Positions 25,916 to 33,286 of a stretch of DNA of 41,876 nucleotides are shown piece after piece. Source of the DNA: Streptomyces sp. SA15 (lineage in GTDB: Bacteria > Actinomycetota > Actinomycetes > Streptomycetales > Streptomycetaceae); assembly GCF_002291145.1 (NCBI RefSeq), contig NZ_NTGE01000172.1:1-41876 (forward strand), in the 5' to 3' direction. The stretch's first letter is position 1; every line of letters starts with the position of its first letter. The translations under genes were made by a program, and so were the position numbers. Under the pieces are notes generated by a model, which did not search any database, was not told the DNA's origin, and saw only the letters and a program-made list of their open reading frames with translations.

Positions 25916-26610
25916 CCGCCGGCGCCGCTGAGCTTGTAGCCGACACCGAAGACGGTCAGCAGCCGGGCCGGGCGGCGCGGATCGGCCTCTATCTTCCGGC
26001 GCAGGTTCATGACGTGGACGTCGACGGCCCGTTCAGTGGAGGCCCGGTCGGTGCCGCGGGTGACCTCCAGCAACTGCCGCCGGGAGAACACCCGTTCCGG
26101 TTCGGCGGCCATGGCGAGGAGAATCTCGAACTCGGCCGGCGTGCACTCCACGGGCTCTGAGTCACACCGCACCTCGTGCCGTACGGGATCGACCGTGACA
26201 CCCCCGGCCCGTACGACGGCATCGTCCCGCCGGTCGGCGACCGCGCGCCCGCTGCGCCGCAGGACCGTGCGGATACGGGCCATCAGCTCGCGCGGGCTGT
26301 AGGGCTTGGTCATGTAGTCGTCGGCGCCCAGTTCCAGGCCCAGCAGTACGTCGTCCTCGGCCGTGCGGGCGGTGAGCATCAGGACGGGGATGTCGTCGTC
26401 CCGGCGCAACACCCGGCACACCCCGAAGCCGTCGATCACCGGAAGCATCAGGTCCAGTACGACGAGGTCCGGCCGGAGCCGGTGGGCCGCGTCGAGGGCG
26501 GCCCGGCCGTCGTGGACCACGGTGGCCGTGTGGCCCTCCGCGAGCAGGGAGCGGCGAATGAGTTCGGCCTGCATCTCGTCGTCCTCGGCGACCAGCACAT
26601 GTGCGCACAC
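25912..26610 (-). CDS. OmpR/PhoB-family response regulator
   Basis: A 232-residue response regulator partnered with the downstream kinase. The receiver domain has the acidic pair in VLVAEDDEMQ, the phospho-acceptor aspartate in DLVVLDLMLPVIDGFG, and the switch lysine in GADDYMTKPYSPREL. The C-terminal winged helix contains CTPAEFEILLAMAAEPERVF and RAVDVHVMNLRRKIEADPRR. GTG 26610 is chosen because AGGA is 9 nt upstream and the protein then has the family length; the frame stays open to 26691 but crosses a transcription-terminator hairpin. Its targets are unknown; a lipoprotein transpeptidase gene lies upstream on the same strand. Confidence 0.93.
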   Translation of the reverse strand: MCAHVLVAEDDEMQAELIRRSLLAEGHTATVVHDGRAALDAAHRLRPDLVVLDLMLPVIDGFGVCRVLRRDDDIPVLMLTARTAEDDVLLGLELGADDYMTKPYSPRELMARIRTVLRRSGRAVADRRDDAVVRAGGVTVDPVRHEVRCDSEPVECTPAEFEILLAMAAEPERVFSRRQLLEVTRGTDRASTERAVDVHVMNLRRKIEADPRRPARLLTVFGVGYKLSGAGG

Positions 26611-26651
26611 GCGGCGGATCCTAAGCGGTTCGGGGGCATCAGCGCCCTCAA

Positions 26652-26696
26652 AGCCTGTGTCACATCCCCGGTCGGGCCGGGAATGTGACACAGGCT
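26652..26696 (-). terminator. Hairpin with 14-bp perfect arms after the L,D-transpeptidase gene
   Basis: AGCCTGTGTCACAT (26652-26665) pairs with ATGTGACACAGGCT (26683-26696). The spacer holds a further CCGG / CCGG pairing. The hairpin begins 1 nt after the transpeptidase stop on the minus strand and is followed by a short TTT. Terminator is the simplest reading; because it lies just upstream of the response-regulator start it could also act as an operator. Confidence 0.75.
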
Positions 26697-26697
26697 C

Positions 26698-27444
26698 TCA
26701 ACGGGCCAGGGACTCGACGTCGCCCATGACGACGACGGGGTGTCGTTCCGGGTCGAGGGTCAGCAGCAGCTCCTTCATGTGCTCCTCGGCGATGCTGACG
26801 CAGCCCTGCGTGGGGCCGCCGTGGTCGACGTGCAGCCAGATGCCGCCGCCGCGCCCCGCACCGAGGGGGCGGGTCCAGTCCAGCGGTGAAGTGCCCGGTT
26901 CGCGGTTGTAGTTGATGGCGATGACGTAGTCGAAGGAGCCGGCCAGCGGCTCCCCCTCGAATCCCGTGCCGGGCGCGGTGAATCCGGTGGACCGGTCGTA
27001 CGGCAGCCGGGTTCCGGGGTCGCGGAGCAGCCCGCCGGCGTCCGTGAGGGTGTGGACGCCGATGGGTGAGCGGAGGTCACCGGCCCGGTGGTGGTCGGTC
27101 CAGCCCTTGAGCGCGTTGTGCGCGGGCCAGCTGTCGCCGGCTTGCCAGCCGGCCGCGGTGCGCTCGTACAGGACGACCGTGGACAGCGGCGAGTCCCTGC
27201 CCCGGCCGGTCACCAAGACGGCCTGCCGGGAGCGGGAGGGCACCTTCGCCCACGTCTTGGGCCCCAGGCCGGGCAGTTGCCGCGGCACGGCCTGGACGGT
27301 GATCTCGGACGAGGGCGTGGGTGCACTGACCGTCGCCGGGGTGGCCTCGGCGCCGTGGTCCGGGGTCGCCGCCTCGCCGCCGCCGCATCCGGTGAGCAGC
27401 AGGGTCGCGGCCAGCAGCGCGGCACGGGGGCTGCGTGTGATCAT
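26698..27444 (-). CDS. L,D-transpeptidase family lipoprotein (YkuD-type)
   Basis: A 248-residue lipoprotein. The signal peptide MITRSPRAALLAATLLLTGC has lipobox LTGC with the lipidated C20, followed by a Ala/Thr/Pro-rich linker to about residue 50. The catalytic domain ends in WLHVDHGGPTQGCVSIAEEH with nucleophile C215 and H208, matching the HxxxGGCxS-type YkuD centre with a TQG variant. It probably makes or edits 3-3 peptidoglycan cross-links, or is a related catalytically divergent family member. ATG 27444 has AAGG about 7 nt upstream. It lies upstream of the two-component genes, separated by a hairpin terminator. Confidence 0.82.
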   Translation of the reverse strand: MITRSPRAALLAATLLLTGCGGGEAATPDHGAEATPATVSAPTPSSEITVQAVPRQLPGLGPKTWAKVPSRSRQAVLVTGRGRDSPLSTVVLYERTAAGWQAGDSWPAHNALKGWTDHHRAGDLRSPIGVHTLTDAGGLLRDPGTRLPYDRSTGFTAPGTGFEGEPLAGSFDYVIAINYNREPGTSPLDWTRPLGAGRGGGIWLHVDHGGPTQGCVSIAEEHMKELLLTLDPERHPVVVMGDVESLAR

Positions 27445-27612
27445 GGATCGACCTTGACCGACAGTTGTGAGGAACTCGTCAGGTTCCAGGGTTTGTTCGG
27501 CCGCCTGCCCTGTACATCGCCCCCCAATCAGGTCAAGCCGCGTCGCGTCGCCCGTCGTCCCCGGACCACGGGGGTACGCTCCCGGCACCGCCCTCCCGAG
27601 AAAGGCCAGCCC

Positions 27613-27963
27613 GTGAGCGTTCGCGTTCGTCGCGTCTACGAACCGCCCGAGCCGGACGACGGCGTACGTGTCCTGGTCGACCGCCTGTGGCCACGCGGTC
27701 TGTCGAAGGACGCGGCGCGGGTCGACGAGTGGCCCAAGGCCCTCACGCCGTCGACCGAGTTGCGCCGCTGGTACCACGCGGGCGAGGGGTCCTACGAGGA
27801 GTTCACTCGCCGCTACGAGGCGGAGCTGGCCGCTCCCGAGGCAGCCGGACTCCTCGACCATGTACGCGAGTTGATGGGCAAGGGTGCCGTGACCCTGTTG
27901 ACCGCGGCCAAGGACCCCGAAGAGAGTCACGCGGCGGTGCTGGCCCGTCTCCTGCGGACGTGA
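27613..27963 (+). CDS. DUF488 family protein (YeaO-like)
   Basis: A 116-residue DUF488 protein. The family signature VRRVYEPPEPDDGVRVLVDR-LWPRGLSK lies at the N-terminus, followed by WPKALTPSTELRRWYHAGEG and a C-terminal TLLTAAKDPEESHAAVLARL. Its biochemical function is unknown; related proteins are found near DNA-repair and stress genes. GTG 27613 is preceded by AAAGG. GGGTAC at 27572-27577 is a possible SigB-type -10 but lacks a matching -35. It is divergent from the L,D-transpeptidase and convergent with the flavin dehydrogenase. Confidence 0.87.
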   Translation: MSVRVRRVYEPPEPDDGVRVLVDRLWPRGLSKDAARVDEWPKALTPSTELRRWYHAGEGSYEEFTRRYEAELAAPEAAGLLDHVRELMGKGAVTLLTAAKDPEESHAAVLARLLRT

Positions 27964-27974
27964 GGAGACGGGCC
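27942..27974. terminator. 12-bp perfect hairpin spanning the DUF488 stop codon
   Basis: GGCCCGTCTCCT (27942-27953) pairs exactly with AGGAGACGGGCC (27963-27974) around a 9-nt loop; the TGA stop lies at the loop edge. It sits between convergent genes and can act in both directions. Confidence 0.75.
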
Positions 27975-27985
27975 GACAGCCGGAG

Positions 27986-29659
27986 TCAGGCGGTCTGGTG
28001 AGCGGCGGCTCGTCCCGCCGCCCGGCCGGAGAAGAGGCAGCCGCCGAGGAAGGTGCCCTCCAGCGCGTTGTAGCCGTGCACGCCTCCGCCGCCGAAACCG
28101 GCGACCTCGCCGGCCGCGTACAGGCCGTCGAGGGGCTGCCCGTCGGTGCCGAGGGCGCGGGAGTCGAGGTCGGTCTGGATGCCGCCGAGGGTCTTGCGGG
28201 TCAGGGTGTGCAGCTTGACGCCGATCAGGGGCCCGGCCGCCGGGTCGAGGATGCGGTGCGGGGTGGCGACCCGGCCGAGGCGGTCGCCGATGTAGCGGCG
28301 GGCGTTGCGGATGCCCTGCACCTGGGCGTCCTTGCTGTAGGCATTGGCGATCTGGAGGTCGCGAGCCTGGATCTGGCGCCGGATCTCGGCCGCGTCGAGG
28401 AGCGCCTTGCTCGTCAACCCGTTCATCTTCTCGACGAGTTGCTCCAGGTTCGGGGCGGTCACGAAGTCCGCGCCCTTGCGCAGGAACGCGTCGACCGGTC
28501 CCGGCGCGCCCTTGCCGAGGATTCGTTCCTTCAGGAAGCCCGCGCGGTCCTTGGCCGTGATGTCGGGATTCTGCTCGGAGCCCGACAGCGCGAACTCCTT
28601 CTCGATGATCTTCTGGGTGAGGATGAACCAGGAGTGGTCGTAGCCGGCGATGTCCTCGGTGGTGCGCAGATACTCGAGGGTGCTGAGGGTGTCGTAGCCG
28701 GGCAGGCACGGCTCGGGCAGGCGGCGGCCGAGCGCGTCGAACCACATCGAGGACGGTCCGGGCAGGATGCGGATGCCATGGCCCGGCCAGATCGGGTCCC
28801 AGTTCTGCAGGCCCTCGGTGTAGTGCCACATGCGGTCGCGGTTGACCAGGCGGACGCCGGCGCCCGCGCTGATGTCGAGCATCCGGCCGTCGACGTAGGC
28901 GGGGACACCGGTGACCATCTCGGCCGGCGGGGTGCCGAGACGCTCCGGCCAGTAGCGGCGGACGATCTCGTGGTTGGCGCCGATGCCTCCGGTGGTGACG
29001 ACGACGGCCTGGGCGGTGAGGTGGAAGTCGCCGACGCGGTCGCGGTTGGAGGCGACACCGCGCGGTGAGTTGTCCTCGGCCAGGACCGTGCCGCGTATCC
29101 CGCGCGCCGCGCCCTCCTCCATGACCAGCTCGTCCACCTGGTGGCGGTGGTAGAAGGTCAGCAGCCCATCGCGGGCGGCCTGCTTGGCGTACGCGACGAA
29201 CGGCTCCACCACCCCGGTGCCGGTGCCCCAGGCGATGTGGAAGCGGGGCACGGAGTTGCCGTGGCCGTGGGCCGTCAGGTCGCCGCGCTCGGCCCAGCCG
29301 ACGGTGGGCAGGAACTTGATGCCGTGGCCCTCGAGCCAGGACCGCTTCTCCCCCGCCGCGAACTCGACGTAGGCGCGCGCCCAGCGCACCGCCCAGGAGT
29401 CCTCGTCGGCCACACGGTCGAACCGCGCGCCGCCCTGCCAGTCGCTCCAGGCGAGGTCGAAGGAGTCCTTGATGCCGAGGCGCCGCTGTTCCGGCGAGTC
29501 GACGAGGAACAGTCCGCCGAAGGACCAGAACGCCTGGCCGCCGAGGTTGGCGGCGTTCTCCTGGTCCACCAGCGCGACCCTGCGGCCCCTGCTGGTCAGT
29601 TCGTGCGCGGCGACCAGGCCCGCGAGGCCCGCTCCGACGACGATGACGTCGGCATCCAT
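27986..29659 (-). CDS. FAD-binding dehydrogenase (succinate/fumarate or ketosteroid dehydrogenase-like)
   Basis: A 557-residue flavoprotein of the FAD_binding_2 superfamily. The N-terminal dinucleotide motif is DADVIVVGAGLAGLVAAHEL. GGQAFWSFGGLFLVDSPEQR and a late GLYAAGEVAGFGGGGVHGYN, with GTFLGGCLFSGRAAGR at the C-terminus, fit the KstD/flavocytochrome c type. The substrate is unknown. ATG 29659 has AAAAGGA 9-14 nt upstream. The TetR gene ends 17 nt upstream on the same strand, so the two are almost certainly one operon and the regulator probably responds to the enzyme's substrate. Confidence 0.9.
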   Translation of the reverse strand: MDADVIVVGAGLAGLVAAHELTSRGRRVALVDQENAANLGGQAFWSFGGLFLVDSPEQRRLGIKDSFDLAWSDWQGGARFDRVADEDSWAVRWARAYVEFAAGEKRSWLEGHGIKFLPTVGWAERGDLTAHGHGNSVPRFHIAWGTGTGVVEPFVAYAKQAARDGLLTFYHRHQVDELVMEEGAARGIRGTVLAEDNSPRGVASNRDRVGDFHLTAQAVVVTTGGIGANHEIVRRYWPERLGTPPAEMVTGVPAYVDGRMLDISAGAGVRLVNRDRMWHYTEGLQNWDPIWPGHGIRILPGPSSMWFDALGRRLPEPCLPGYDTLSTLEYLRTTEDIAGYDHSWFILTQKIIEKEFALSGSEQNPDITAKDRAGFLKERILGKGAPGPVDAFLRKGADFVTAPNLEQLVEKMNGLTSKALLDAAEIRRQIQARDLQIANAYSKDAQVQGIRNARRYIGDRLGRVATPHRILDPAAGPLIGVKLHTLTRKTLGGIQTDLDSRALGTDGQPLDGLYAAGEVAGFGGGGVHGYNALEGTFLGGCLFSGRAAGRAAAHQTA

Positions 29660-29676
29660 GGCGACCGTCCTTTTCC

Positions 29677-30303
29677 TCATACGGTGGTGTCGCTGCCGTC
29701 GGTGAGCAGCGCGGTGAGCAGTTGCCCCAGCCAGGCGCGAGCGTGCTCGACGTCCCTGTCCAGCAGCAGTTGGGTGGTGACTCCGTCGTACGCGGCGACC
29801 ACGGCGTGCGCGGCACCGTCGATGTCGCCGAGCACGGCGGGCAGTTCCGTGTGTCCCCGCGCCCGGGCGAGCCGCTCGGCGATCGCCCGCCGCAGGCGTG
29901 CCCGGTGCTCCAGCAGGGTCTGCGCCACGTCCGGTTCGCGGGCGGCGTGCACCAGGAAGTCCGTCTTGACCAGGAGCCAGTCCCGGTCGAGGAGGAGTAC
30001 CTCGGTGACGCGGTCGACGGCCGCGGGCACATCGAGGTCCGGCCCGTCGAGGGCGAGCGCTCCGGACACCTGGTCCGCGATCAGGTCGGCCCGCTGCCGG
30101 TAGAGGGCGAAGAACAGCTCGTCCAGGCTGTCGAAGTTCGAGTAGAAGGCGCCCCTGCTGTAGCCGGCCGCCTCGCAGACCTCTTCGATCGAGACGCGAC
30201 CGAAGCCCTTGGCGGCGAAGACCGCGAAGGCGGCGTCCAGGAGGTTGGCCCGCGTGCGGACGCGGCGCCTGGTCACGCGCCGTGTCGTCTGCTCCACCGC
30301 CAT
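29677..30303 (-). CDS. TetR-family transcriptional regulator
   Basis: A 208-residue TetR repressor. The N-terminal HTH is TRANLLDAAFAVFAAKGFGR and VSIEEVCEAAGYSRGAFYSN, followed by FDSLDELFFALYR. The rest is the helical ligand-binding domain. ATG 30303 is preceded by GGAGG with 7-nt spacing on the minus strand. It is the first gene of an operon with the FAD dehydrogenase and is divergent from the AlkB-like gene. Two 16-bp operator-like sites lie 16-48 nt upstream of its start, so it is likely autoregulated. Confidence 0.92.
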   Translation of the reverse strand: MAVEQTTRRVTRRRVRTRANLLDAAFAVFAAKGFGRVSIEEVCEAAGYSRGAFYSNFDSLDELFFALYRQRADLIADQVSGALALDGPDLDVPAAVDRVTEVLLLDRDWLLVKTDFLVHAAREPDVAQTLLEHRARLRRAIAERLARARGHTELPAVLGDIDGAAHAVVAAYDGVTTQLLLDRDVEHARAWLGQLLTALLTDGSDTTV

Positions 30304-30318
30304 GTCCTGCCTCCGTTC

Positions 30319-30351
30319 GATACGCGAATGTATCCGATGCATCGATGTATC
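30319..30351. promoter_or_regulatory. Tandem TetR operator candidate
   Basis: Two 16-bp sites with the same layout lie side by side: GATACGCGAATGTATC (30319-30334) and GATGCATCGATGTATC (30336-30351). The first has GATAC / GTATC arms, and the second is related with one arm mismatch. Start-to-start spacing is 17 bp. The sites overlap the expected promoter of the TetR gene and lie 77 nt from the AlkB-like start. Confidence 0.68.
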
Positions 30352-30427
30352 GAAAGGTCTCGGCCGACGGAAGATCGGCGGAAAACAGAGTGGGAACAAG
30401 TTTTCGAATAAGGAGTACGCTGGATTC

Positions 30428-31057
30428 ATGAGCAGGCACCTCCAGGGCTCCCTCTTCGACCAGACCGACCAGTTGAGCCTCGGCCCCCTCGACGGGATCC
30501 GCCGGACCGAGCTCGCCCTCGGCGCCTGGATCGACGTACTGCCGGGATGGCTGAGCGGATCGGACGTGCTGTTCGAACAGCTGGCCGCCGAGGTGCCGTG
30601 GCGCGCGGAGCGCCGCACGATGTACGACCACGTGGTCGACGTACCTCGGCTGCTGGCGTTCTACGGTGCGGACGACGCACTGCCGCATCCGGTGCTGACA
30701 CAGGCGCGCGAGGCGCTGTCCGCGCACTACGCGGAGGAGCTCGGCGAGCCCTTCACCACGGCCGGGCTGTGCTACTACCGCGACGGCCGGGACAGCGTGG
30801 CCTGGCACGGGGACCGGATCGGTCGGGGCGCCCGGGAGGACACGATGGTCGCCATCCTGTCCGTGGGCACGCCCCGCGACCTGCTGCTGCGTCCGATGCA
30901 CGGCGGCGGCGCCACGGTCCGACGGCCTCTGGGGCACGGCGACCTGATCGTGATGGGCGGCTCCTGCCAGCGCACCTGGGAGCACTCCATACCGAAGACC
31001 GCGCGGGCCACGGGACCGCGGATCAGCATCCAGTTCCGCCCTGACGGCGTGCACTGA
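30428..31057 (+). CDS. AlkB-like Fe(II)/2-oxoglutarate dioxygenase
   Basis: A 209-residue AlkB-family dioxygenase that would oxidatively remove alkyl groups from damaged nucleic-acid bases. The iron ligands are H127 and D129 in WHGDRIG and H186 in WEHSIP. R198 and R204 in the final GPRISIQFR bind 2-oxoglutarate. TAGLCYYRDGRDSVAWHGDR is the typical nucleotide-binding stretch. AAGGAG (30410-30415) is 12 nt from ATG 30428. It is divergent from TetR, so the shared spacer may give common control. A hairpin terminator follows its stop. Confidence 0.92.
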   Translation: MSRHLQGSLFDQTDQLSLGPLDGIRRTELALGAWIDVLPGWLSGSDVLFEQLAAEVPWRAERRTMYDHVVDVPRLLAFYGADDALPHPVLTQAREALSAHYAEELGEPFTTAGLCYYRDGRDSVAWHGDRIGRGAREDTMVAILSVGTPRDLLLRPMHGGGATVRRPLGHGDLIVMGGSCQRTWEHSIPKTARATGPRISIQFRPDGVH

Positions 31058-31089
31058 GGCGGACGGGCGGCCGCCCCAGCTGCGCGCGA

Positions 31090-31126
31090 GGGGCTGCCTC
31101 CGGCGGACGGTGCCGGAGGCAGCCCC
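31090..31126 (+). terminator. 15-bp perfect hairpin downstream of the AlkB-like gene
   Basis: GGGGCTGCCTCCGGC (31090-31104) pairs exactly with GCCGGAGGCAGCCCC (31112-31126) around a 7-nt loop, 33 nt after the stop. No T-tract follows. Confidence 0.85.
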
Positions 31127-31195
31127 GTTCCTGACGGAACCCTGTCCTCCCCGCACGGCCTCCCCCACACTGGCGCGCATCGGGGGGAGGCCGCG

Positions 31196-32452
31196 ATGAG
31201 TGCGGAGTCAGGACAGCCGCCAGCCGTTCGCCGACGCGTCGAACTGGACGTGCTCCGTGCCCTCGTCGTCCTCGGCCTGGTCTTCTTCCACGCCGCCCTG
31301 GTCTTCTCCCCGGACGACGACTTCTACGTCAAGAACGCGCGGACGACCGACGCCGTGACCGTCGTCGCCGGCCTCGGTGTGGTCTGGGCGATGCCCCTGC
31401 TGTTCCTCGTCGCCGGTCTCGGCGCCCGGTACTCGCTGCGTCGTCGCGGGCCGGGCGGTTTCGCCCGCGAACGGCTGCTGCGCCTCGGCGTCCCGTTGGT
31501 CTTCGCGACGCTCGTCCTGTGTCCCCTGCCCCAGTGGCTGCGTCTGCGTGCCGCCGACCCCGGCTACAACGAGTCCTACTGGCGCTTCTGGCCCCGGTTC
31601 GTCACCGTCCACCCCGAACCGGGCGACTTCCCCTTCGTCCTCGAAGGGGACCACTTCGAGACCGGCCACCTGTGGTTCGTCGTCCTTCTGCTCGTCTTCA
31701 GCCTCCTCCTCGCGCCGGTCGCCGCTCCCCTCGCGTCCGCCGGCGACCGCGCGGGCGGCGCGGTGGGGCGGCGGCCCGCCCTGCTCCTCCTGCCCGCGCT
31801 GCCGCTCGCCCTGATCAACGCGCTGCTGGGCATGGAGGAGAGCTTCGCGGGCTGGAACCGCTGGGCCTATCTGCTGTTCTTCCTCTTCGGCCACGCTCTG
31901 GCCGGGGACGACCGGATCCGTGCTGCCATGCGCCGACTCGCGCTTCCCGTCGGCGTGCTGGGGGTCGTCCTGTTCTCGGCGACCGCGCCGGGATTCATGT
32001 CTCAGGACGATCCGTTCACCGCGAGGACCACCTTCGCACTGTTCACCCGGGCGCTGTTCGGGGCGGCGGGCTGGTGCTGGGTGGTGGCGATCCTCGGGCT
32101 GCTGGACCGGCCGCGCGACGGCGGGGCGCGTGAAGGCGAGCCACGCGAGGCCGGGTCAGGTGAGGGCGGGTCGCGTGCGGGCGGGTCGCCCGGAAGTGAG
32201 GCGACCGCACGCGTGCTGCCCTATCTCGCGGTCGCCGCGCTGCCGTTGTACGTGCTGCACCAGCCCGTCGTGGTCGCCTTCGCGTACGGAGTCGTGGGCT
32301 GGGCCGCTCCCATCGTGGTCAAGTACGTGGTGATCGTGGCCTGTTCCCTCGCCGTGATCCTCGTGGTGTACGAGTACGCCGTGCGCAGGACACGGGTCAC
32401 CCGCTTCCTGTTCGGCATGCGACCGGACCCGCCGACTCCGCCTCCCTCATGA
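31196..32452 (+). CDS. Membrane acyltransferase (acyltransferase 3 family)
   Basis: A 418-residue integral membrane protein with about ten helices. The N-terminal RRVELDVLRALVVLGLVFFH with the conserved His and the Arg of the acyltransferase-3 family is visible, followed by FLVAGLGARYSLRRRGPGGF and FARERLLRLGVPLVFATL. A cytoplasmic or periplasmic loop (residues about 310-337) is low-complexity Gly/Glu/Arg sequence encoded by a degenerate tandem repeat at 32128-32210. It probably O-acylates a surface or secreted molecule. ATG 31196 has a GGGGGGAGG site. Confidence 0.85.
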   Translation: MSAESGQPPAVRRRVELDVLRALVVLGLVFFHAALVFSPDDDFYVKNARTTDAVTVVAGLGVVWAMPLLFLVAGLGARYSLRRRGPGGFARERLLRLGVPLVFATLVLCPLPQWLRLRAADPGYNESYWRFWPRFVTVHPEPGDFPFVLEGDHFETGHLWFVVLLLVFSLLLAPVAAPLASAGDRAGGAVGRRPALLLLPALPLALINALLGMEESFAGWNRWAYLLFFLFGHALAGDDRIRAAMRRLALPVGVLGVVLFSATAPGFMSQDDPFTARTTFALFTRALFGAAGWCWVVAILGLLDRPRDGGAREGEPREAGSGEGGSRAGGSPGSEATARVLPYLAVAALPLYVLHQPVVVAFAYGVVGWAAPIVVKYVVIVACSLAVILVVYEYAVRRTRVTRFLFGMRPDPPTPPPS

Positions 32453-32501
32453 TCTTCTTTGCCGTGTCCGTCGGGCTGGGGACCTCACCACGGGGACGAT
32501 C

Positions 32502-33246
32502 ATGCGGGCAGATGTGCGGCAAGTCGCCGACGGCACCTATCTGGTGCACGGCAGCAACACCAACTGGGTGATCCTCACGGAGGGGGACGCCGCGACCCTG
32601 GTCGACACCGGCTACCCCGGGGACCGGGAGCAGCTTCTCGCCTCCCTCACGGAGGTGGGCGTTCGCCGGAGGCGGTCGCGGCCGTGCTCATCACCCACGC
32701 CCACAACGACCACCTGGGCTCCGCCGAGTACCTGCGCGGCGCCTACGGCATGCCGGTGTACCTGCACGAGGAGGAAGTGGCCCACGCCAGACGGGAGTTC
32801 CTGCACCAGGTCAGCGTCGGAACGGTTCTGAAGAACGGCTGGCGGCCCGGTGTGCTGCCGTGGGCCGTGCACGCGATCCGTTCGGGCGGCACCGCCCATG
32901 TCCCGGTCGCCTCTCCGCAGCCGTTCCCGGCGGCGGGCCCACTCGTCTGCCCGGCCGGCCCGTCCCGGTGCCGACGCCCGGCCACACCGACGGGCACGCC
33001 GCCTACCACCTCCCGGGCAGGGGCGTGGTGATCTCCGGCGACGCCCTGGTGAGCGGTCACCCCACCTCGCGGGCGAAGGGGCCGCAGCTGCTGCCCAACA
33101 TGTTCCACCACGAGCGGTCCCGTGCCGTGGCCTCGCTGGAGATACTCGCCGCCCTGGACGGCGATCTCCTTCTCCCCGGTCACGGGCCCGCGCACCTCGG
33201 TCCGGTCCGTGAAGCGGCACTTCAGGCACGGGAGCGCGCGCTTTAA
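32502..33246 (+). pseudogene. Metallo-beta-lactamase-fold hydrolase with two 1-nt frameshifts
   Basis: From ATG 32502 the protein reads MRADVRQVADGTYLVHGSNT onward to ...TEVGV, then the frame changes near 32661-32668 to continue AVLITHAHNDHLGSAEYL. It changes again near 32930-32940 to read PTPGHTDGHAAYHLPGRG and ISGDALVSGHP up to LLPGHGP. Zinc-binding motifs HAHNDH, GH(T)DGH, SGD and PGHGP are all present if the three frames are joined. Restoring one base at each site makes a 248-residue protein with no leftover nucleotides. Either this is a recent pseudogene or two sequencing errors. In a functional state it would resemble a glyoxalase II-like hydrolase. Confidence 0.75.
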
Positions 33247-33286
33247 GGTGAGGTGACGATCACCGGCGAAGAAGGACACGCGACCC

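Noticed and set aside
23525..25939. 804-codon plus-strand frame across the DUF6098 and sensor-kinase genes
   Set aside because: The two minus-strand genes are clear family members with ribosome sites; the plus-strand product has no recognisable motif.
27445..27510. SigE-type promoter (GGAAC ... GTC) upstream of the L,D-transpeptidase
   Set aside because: GGAAC and a downstream GTC are present on the minus strand, but the spacing is about 20 nt, longer than the family consensus, so I do not annotate it.
27572..27577. GGGTAC as a SigB-type promoter of the DUF488 gene
   Set aside because: No GNNT at 14-16 nt upstream; a single 6-mer match in GC-rich DNA is weak.
29660..31180. N-terminal extension of the flavin dehydrogenase frame back to 31180
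   Set aside because: The extension crosses the tetR gene in another frame and the operator region; the dinucleotide-binding motif starts at residue 4 from ATG 29659, the normal place.
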